This document shows, in pieces, positions 56,584 to 60,000 of a DNA stretch of 60,000 nt (position 1 is the stretch's first letter; every line of letters begins with the position of its first letter). The position numbers and the translations under genes were made by a program. Below the pieces are notes generated by a model that saw only the letters and a list, made by a program, of their open reading frames with translations, made no database searches and had not been told where the DNA came from. This DNA is from Symsagittifera roscoffensis (taxonomy: Eukaryota > Xenacoelomorpha > Acoela > Convolutidae), in the NCBI RefSeq assembly GCF_963678635.1, contig NC_087071.1, positions 20,027,613 through 20,087,612 on the forward strand. The letters run 5' to 3'.

Positions 56584-57080
56584 GCAAGCACAACCCAAAC
56601 TACAAGATAATATGCTCAAAAAGCAGAGCAGCAGACATATAATAAATTTCTTAGCTATTTTTTTATAGAATTTTTTTTCTAAGGGATTGGGGAGCAAAAA
56701 GACAAGTACTTAATAGTGTGTTGACTTAGCCAGCAGACATATATCTTGTTTTCAACTACACATTTTTGAGAATGCCGGAACAAATCGGCGTCATTTTGTC
56801 AAAATTTTTAAAGGAGCGACATTTTCAATATTTTTTTTGTTTTTTTTTAGATTCAGCTTAATAAAAAGAAACACACATAGCACTGTTGTATTTTTGGTTC
56901 AAAAAACTTAATTAATTCATCCATTATTTTGATTTATTCTTTTAGTGAAAACATTTTTCTACGTCGGTAAAAACAATCAGAGCTAAATTGTGATTTTTCT
57001 CAATCTCTAATCTAATCGATAAAGATTATTCTCACCTCGAATTTTGGGACAACACTTTGAACTCTACTGACCTTTACCAG
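56584..57080. other. dynein intron H-I (GC donor)
   Basis: Starts GCAAGC, ends ACCAG. No repeat or gene recognised. Confidence 0.6.
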
Positions 57081-57177
57081 GAGTGGACGAATGGATGCTA
57101 CAACAAAGTGGACCCTGACTTGGTCGAGTCTGAAGTGGGCAATTTGTGGCGTCTGCTATACAAACTGGAGAAAACAG
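57081..57177 (+). CDS. dynein heavy chain exon I
   Basis: This exon is 97 nt (32 codons plus 1 nt), acceptor TTTACCAG, donor GTACGA. It encodes EWTNGCYNKVDPDLVESEVG and ends LWRLLYKLEKT, matching the conserved block just before the linker. Confidence 0.93.
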
Positions 57178-57425
57178 GTACGAATACAAAGTTGCATCAA
57201 TCTAAAATAAAAGGCTTATGAACAAAAAAAATGTTCACATAATTTTCATGGAAAAAAATGCAAAAAGAACAAATAAATTCAAAAGTTGAACCAAATTTTC
57301 AAAAAAAACCGCTAACTATTGCAACTAATTTTGCCTGTTTTTGTGTTTGCGCTCGCACTTTTTCTAATAAATTGGTAACAATAAACCAATAAACGTAACA
57401 TGATCGTTTTCCCCAACTTGTTCAG

Positions 57426-57550
57426 CGGAGTCCCCCGTGGCGAAGGAGATGGCGGGTAAAGTGAAACAGAAGGTGGAGGACTTCAAAGAGCACCTCCCTC
57501 TGGTGTCCAGTCTCTGCAACCCCGGAATGAGAGACAGACATTGGTCACAG
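57426..57550 (+). CDS. dynein heavy chain exon J (linker start)
   Basis: This exon is 125 nt (2 nt plus 41 codons), acceptor TTGTTCAG, donor GTGGGG. It encodes the very conserved linker signature with LPLVSSLCNPGMRDRHWSQ, diagnostic of axonemal dynein heavy chains. Confidence 0.96.
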
Positions 57551-57949
57551 GTGGGGACACTTTCATTAAATACTAAATGACAAAAAGAGAAGTTTTGCTG
57601 GAGGCCCAATTTTCAGTTGTTAATTTTTTATTTTGTTATACTCGTTGTACTTTTTTGTACTTTTTTAGAATTTTTTCTCGGAAAAGTTTGTTCCAAGTTT
57701 TTGAAACAATATAAATCGTTTGCGAAAATTTTCAACCTTAGAAAAATGACAAACTTACAATTGTTCTCTTTTTAAAAAAAAAAAATATCAGAAAAAGAAA
57801 CTTATCGTTGCATAGAACAAAAGCATTTCATGGAGAATTACTAATTTTTCCTCTCCGGTAAATATAATTAAGAAACAAGATTGAATTCTCAAATAATTTC
57901 TGCAGAAAGTAAAATATTTTTGTGGGCCAACAACTGCTTTCTTTTTCAG
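57551..57949. other. dynein intron J-K
   Basis: AT-rich, no feature recognised other than splice sites. Confidence 0.5.
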
Positions 57950-58178
57950 GTGTCCGATATAATCGGCTACACTCTCCAGCCAGACGAATCAACCACCCTC
58001 TCCTCCTTCCTAGTGATGAAACTGGAACCCTTCCTGGAACAGTTCGAGAGTATCTCAGAGGCAGCCAGTAAGGAGTACTCGCTTGAGAAGGCACTGGAGA
58101 AGATGCAGATTGAATGGGATGAGATTGAGTTTAATTTGTTGGCTTACAGGGAGACTGGAACTTGTATTCTCTCTTCAG
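57950..58178 (+). CDS. dynein heavy chain exon K (linker)
   Basis: This exon is 229 nt (76 codons plus 1 nt), acceptor CTTTTTCAG, donor GTAATA. It encodes [39 protein letters not shown] and [11 protein letters not shown], the linker region of inner-arm dyneins. The 3' end and donor recur in a duplication about 264 bp downstream. The next exon lies outside the window. Confidence 0.95.
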
Positions 58179-58570
58179 GTAATAATAATTGATTTTTCAA
58201 GAAGCAGTAAAATGAGAAAAATGAAAAAAAATTACAAAATTTCAGCTAATTTTTAACTGCATCTTGAAGAGGGTTCCAAAAAGGCAAGGTTATATGTCTA
58301 GTGGAATCTAGACATGGCAGGTGCGGATAAAAGATTTTCTAGACAAGATTATAAATTTGATTTTCACCGGGCTCATTTTTGGTCCGACGACAACACGGGA
58401 AAAAACTTAGAAGGGTAACTAGAACTTGTAAAGTGTCTTCAGGTAATAATTGATTTTTCAAGAAACAGTAAAAAAGAAAAATTTTTAGAAAATTTCAGCT
58501 AATTCTTAACTGCAACCTTGAGAGGACTCCAAAAAGCAATGTTATTTGTCTAGTGGAACTCCTAGACAAG
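58160..58570 (+). repeat. tandem duplication of the exon K end and its donor
   Basis: Copy 1 (AACTTGTATTCTCTCTTCAG then GTAATAATAATTGATTTTTC) and copy 2 at 58423 (AACTTGTAAAGTGTCTTCAG then GTAATAATTGATTTTTC), offset ~264 bp, continue similar for ~150 bp (CTAGTGGAA..CTAGACA). A hAT-like end (CAGGTGCGGATAAAAG) starts at 58319 between them. Confidence 0.88.
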
Positions 58571-58702
58571 GTAAAATTTGAAGAGTACCTAAACATTGAT
58601 GACAATTTTTCATTCTTGATGCTGTTGTTTCTATCTTTTTTTTAAATAATGATTTAAAAGACATATTTGCGAGAAGATTGTCAAATTAGCTTCTAATTTG
58701 AT
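58571..58702. other. intron sequence before the Gypsy element
   Basis: Nothing recognised. Confidence 0.4.
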
Positions 58703-59066
58703 TGTGGTACCGCAACTGCTACTGCTATTGCAGTAACTATGCAGTCCTCTTATATTGGCCTTGATAGTGCTACTCACATCTGCTACTGCTATCGCAGTAA
58801 CCAGATAGTCATCACATATTGGCCTTGATAGTGCTATACATATTGTTATCTGTAAATTATATAATCCTATTATAAAAAACCAAGGTCAAAGAATACGTGA
58901 CCTTTTACAAATCTTAGAGAGTCAATCTCTCAGGCCTGTGGCTAAGAACACAGTCAGTAAGAAACTAACAAACAGAAAAACAAACGGTTTCAACATGGTT
59001 AATTAAACTCTTCGAAACCACTTCAGTTTTCACTATACAACCTCAGAGGTATTGTTAGTTACCACA
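58703..59066 (+). repeat. 5' LTR of the Gypsy-like element
   Basis: Begins TGTGGTA and ends TACCACA, a perfect 7-base inverted terminus. U3 carries two 56-base direct copies (58716-58771 and 58780-58835) followed by TATAAAA at 58871, a plausible promoter. Confidence 0.85.
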
Positions 59067-60000
59067 TGGCGCAGCCAGCAGGATCCGGTTTTTCTGCTCA
59101 GGATAATAGGACTGATCTAGGAATCCCAGTATTTTGGGCATCCGCAAATTCAGACCCACCTTGGTTTTTTATAACCTGAAAGGTTGCTGTTCAAGACAAG
59201 GAGAAAAGCAACAACAGACGATCCCCAACGGGAGAAGAGCCTAAGAAAAAACAACAGAGGCAATCGAGGCGACAATCAGACGAACAAGATGAGGCTGAAT
59301 TGAGTCAGTCGGATGAAGACTTATTGCTAGAGCAGCCAGGTTCAGCTAAGGAAAAATTTCAGGACAGCCCAACGGTGATCACTTCAAAAGACACTCTGCA
59401 AGGCGGTGGACTGAATTTGGCGGTACGAAGAGCGAAGCCGAACTTGGCTGGACCATTCTCGAAAACAACTAAGGCTAAAGTGGGCCCAATCTCGACGAAA
59501 GACGCACAACAAGTCATATTACAGAATAAAAGTGCTGCGTTAGCAGCAGAAGTGAACGAACCGCAGGCGCCAGATCACGCATGTTCGCCGAATACTATAA
59601 AAAACAAGAAAGAAATTACACGCACTACATCTCCTGAAACGATCCTCGACACTTTCAATAGTAAGGACCTATCGGCGAATGACTGGAATCGGTTAGCGGA
59701 TCAAGTACTTGAACGAGGAGTTCAGCGCGCGGCGGCAGAGATACTGCAATCCACAGAGGATGCGGAAGACGACGAGGAATTGTTGAATCCTCCGGGGTTT
59801 TCTGATGAATCCGAACTTGAGGAAACATCAGTGCGGAAAAGCGGAAGAACTAAAAAGGGACCATCCAGATACGGAAACCCGATTAAGCATTCGGTGAAAT
59901 CAATCTCGTTTCAGAATAACCTATTAGACTTAAACCAAGCCGCGCTCGAAGCATATAGAATCAAGCTTGCAAATTTTAAACCCGGTGCTTCTAATTCGGT
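59066..60000 (+). pseudogene. gag-like frame of the Gypsy element, with an internal TGA, partial
   Basis: The ATG at 59066-59068 uses the last LTR base. The frame reads MAQPAGSGFSAQDNRTDLG and on to SDPPWFFIT, meets TGA at 59177-59179, then stays open in the same register for 273 codons to the window edge. No in-frame ATG was noticed after the TGA. The downstream part is charged and disordered (acidic runs EDAEDDEEL; basic KKKQQRQSRRQ), followed by a helical stretch. No zinc knuckle is reached. The TGA may be a mutation, a read error or a readthrough site. Gag assignment is by position. Confidence 0.65.
59067..59084 (+). promoter_or_regulatory. Gypsy-like primer-binding site
   Basis: TGGCGCAGCCAGCAGGAT directly abuts the LTR end. 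The tRNA was not identified. Confidence 0.8.

Larger units (their letters stand above)
4521..58178 (+). other. gene span: axonemal dynein heavy chain (DNAH7/12/3-like), partial, 11 exons visible
   Basis: Eleven exons, each with an AG acceptor and a GT or GC donor, join in one continuous frame (1618 nt). They encode the end of the N-terminal tail and the beginning of the linker of an axonemal dynein heavy chain, the ATPase motor of ciliary inner arms. Family hallmarks read directly: PRVETKLYSDW, LGMFELHCDDL, PANTSELMELKAYI, RLAFLLEY, QWYERIP, GDLADVNKYLKKAQ, LPLVSSLCNPGMRDRHW and [19 protein letters not shown]. These fit the short single-headed inner-arm class (DNAH7, DNAH12, DNAH3 and relatives); which paralogue is inference. 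The AAA+ ring, stalk and microtubule-binding domain lie beyond the window, and upstream tail exons are not seen in 1-4520. Introns range from about 0.25 to 28 kb and host another gene, a BEL/Pao element and a Gypsy element. Exon base composition is clearly GC-richer than the introns. Confidence 0.93.
58703..60000 (+). mobile_element. Ty3/Gypsy-like LTR retrotransposon, 5' end, cut by the window
   Basis: A 364 bp LTR, an adjacent primer-binding site and a long gag-like frame run off the right edge. The element lies in the dynein intron after exon K. The class call rests on the primer-site-adjacent gag and general layout; no RT is visible to confirm it. Confidence 0.8.

Overview
This is a window of animal nuclear DNA: AT-rich, gene-poor, and made mostly of introns and repeats. 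Short, GC-richer, phase-compatible exons with clear splice sites sit in introns of 0.25 to 28 kb. BEL/Pao and Ty3/Gypsy-type LTR retrotransposons, an axonemal dynein and an LRR-Ig-FN3 membrane receptor point to a ciliated invertebrate metazoan. I cannot place it to phylum. No rRNA, CRISPR or intact tRNA gene was seen.

Backbone gene: eleven plus-strand exons (4521 to 58178) form an internal piece (539 codons plus one base) of a single-headed inner-arm axonemal dynein heavy chain of the DNAH7/DNAH12/DNAH3 type, covering the end of the tail and the start of the linker. Its first visible intron (4701-12330) is remarkable. Its 5' part is a ~3 kb array of roughly 50 degenerate copies of the exon end plus the splice donor. 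Its 3' part is about four ~345 bp copies of the intron end plus the splice acceptor. The last exon's donor (58179) is also duplicated, and the acceptor region of the 45840 exon shows a smaller duplication.

Nested genes: the 28 kb dynein intron 12484-40498 holds, on the minus strand, a complete 12-exon gene (32137 to 15941, 773 codons) for a signal peptide-LRRNT-LRR-LRRCT-Ig-FN3-TM receptor with the architecture of LRFN/LRIT-type proteins. The last intron of that gene contains an F-box/LRR-like gene (18296-17072, with one frame break) and the remains of a MULE-type transposase. The nesting is therefore three levels deep. Three of 22 inferable splice donors in the two large genes are GC rather than GT.

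Mobile DNA: a 9.8 kb BEL/Pao element (46352-56123; near-identical LTRs, ATCTT target duplication) sits in a dynein intron that would otherwise be about 0.7 kb. Its leader has three tandem repeats that each form a hairpin, with compensatory changes between copies, followed by an unusual extra ORF upstream of gag. The left end of a Ty3/Gypsy-like element (58703 onward) runs off the window; its apparent start codon spans the LTR/primer-site junction and a TGA follows 37 codons later. Smaller elements include a 742 bp Tc1/mariner-like fold-back flanked by TA (1080-1821), a hAT-like MITE with a perfect 8 bp target duplication (13099-13392), a TIR family that carries internal minisatellites, a ~530 bp repeat present in tandem and inverted copies, and several degenerate satellites.
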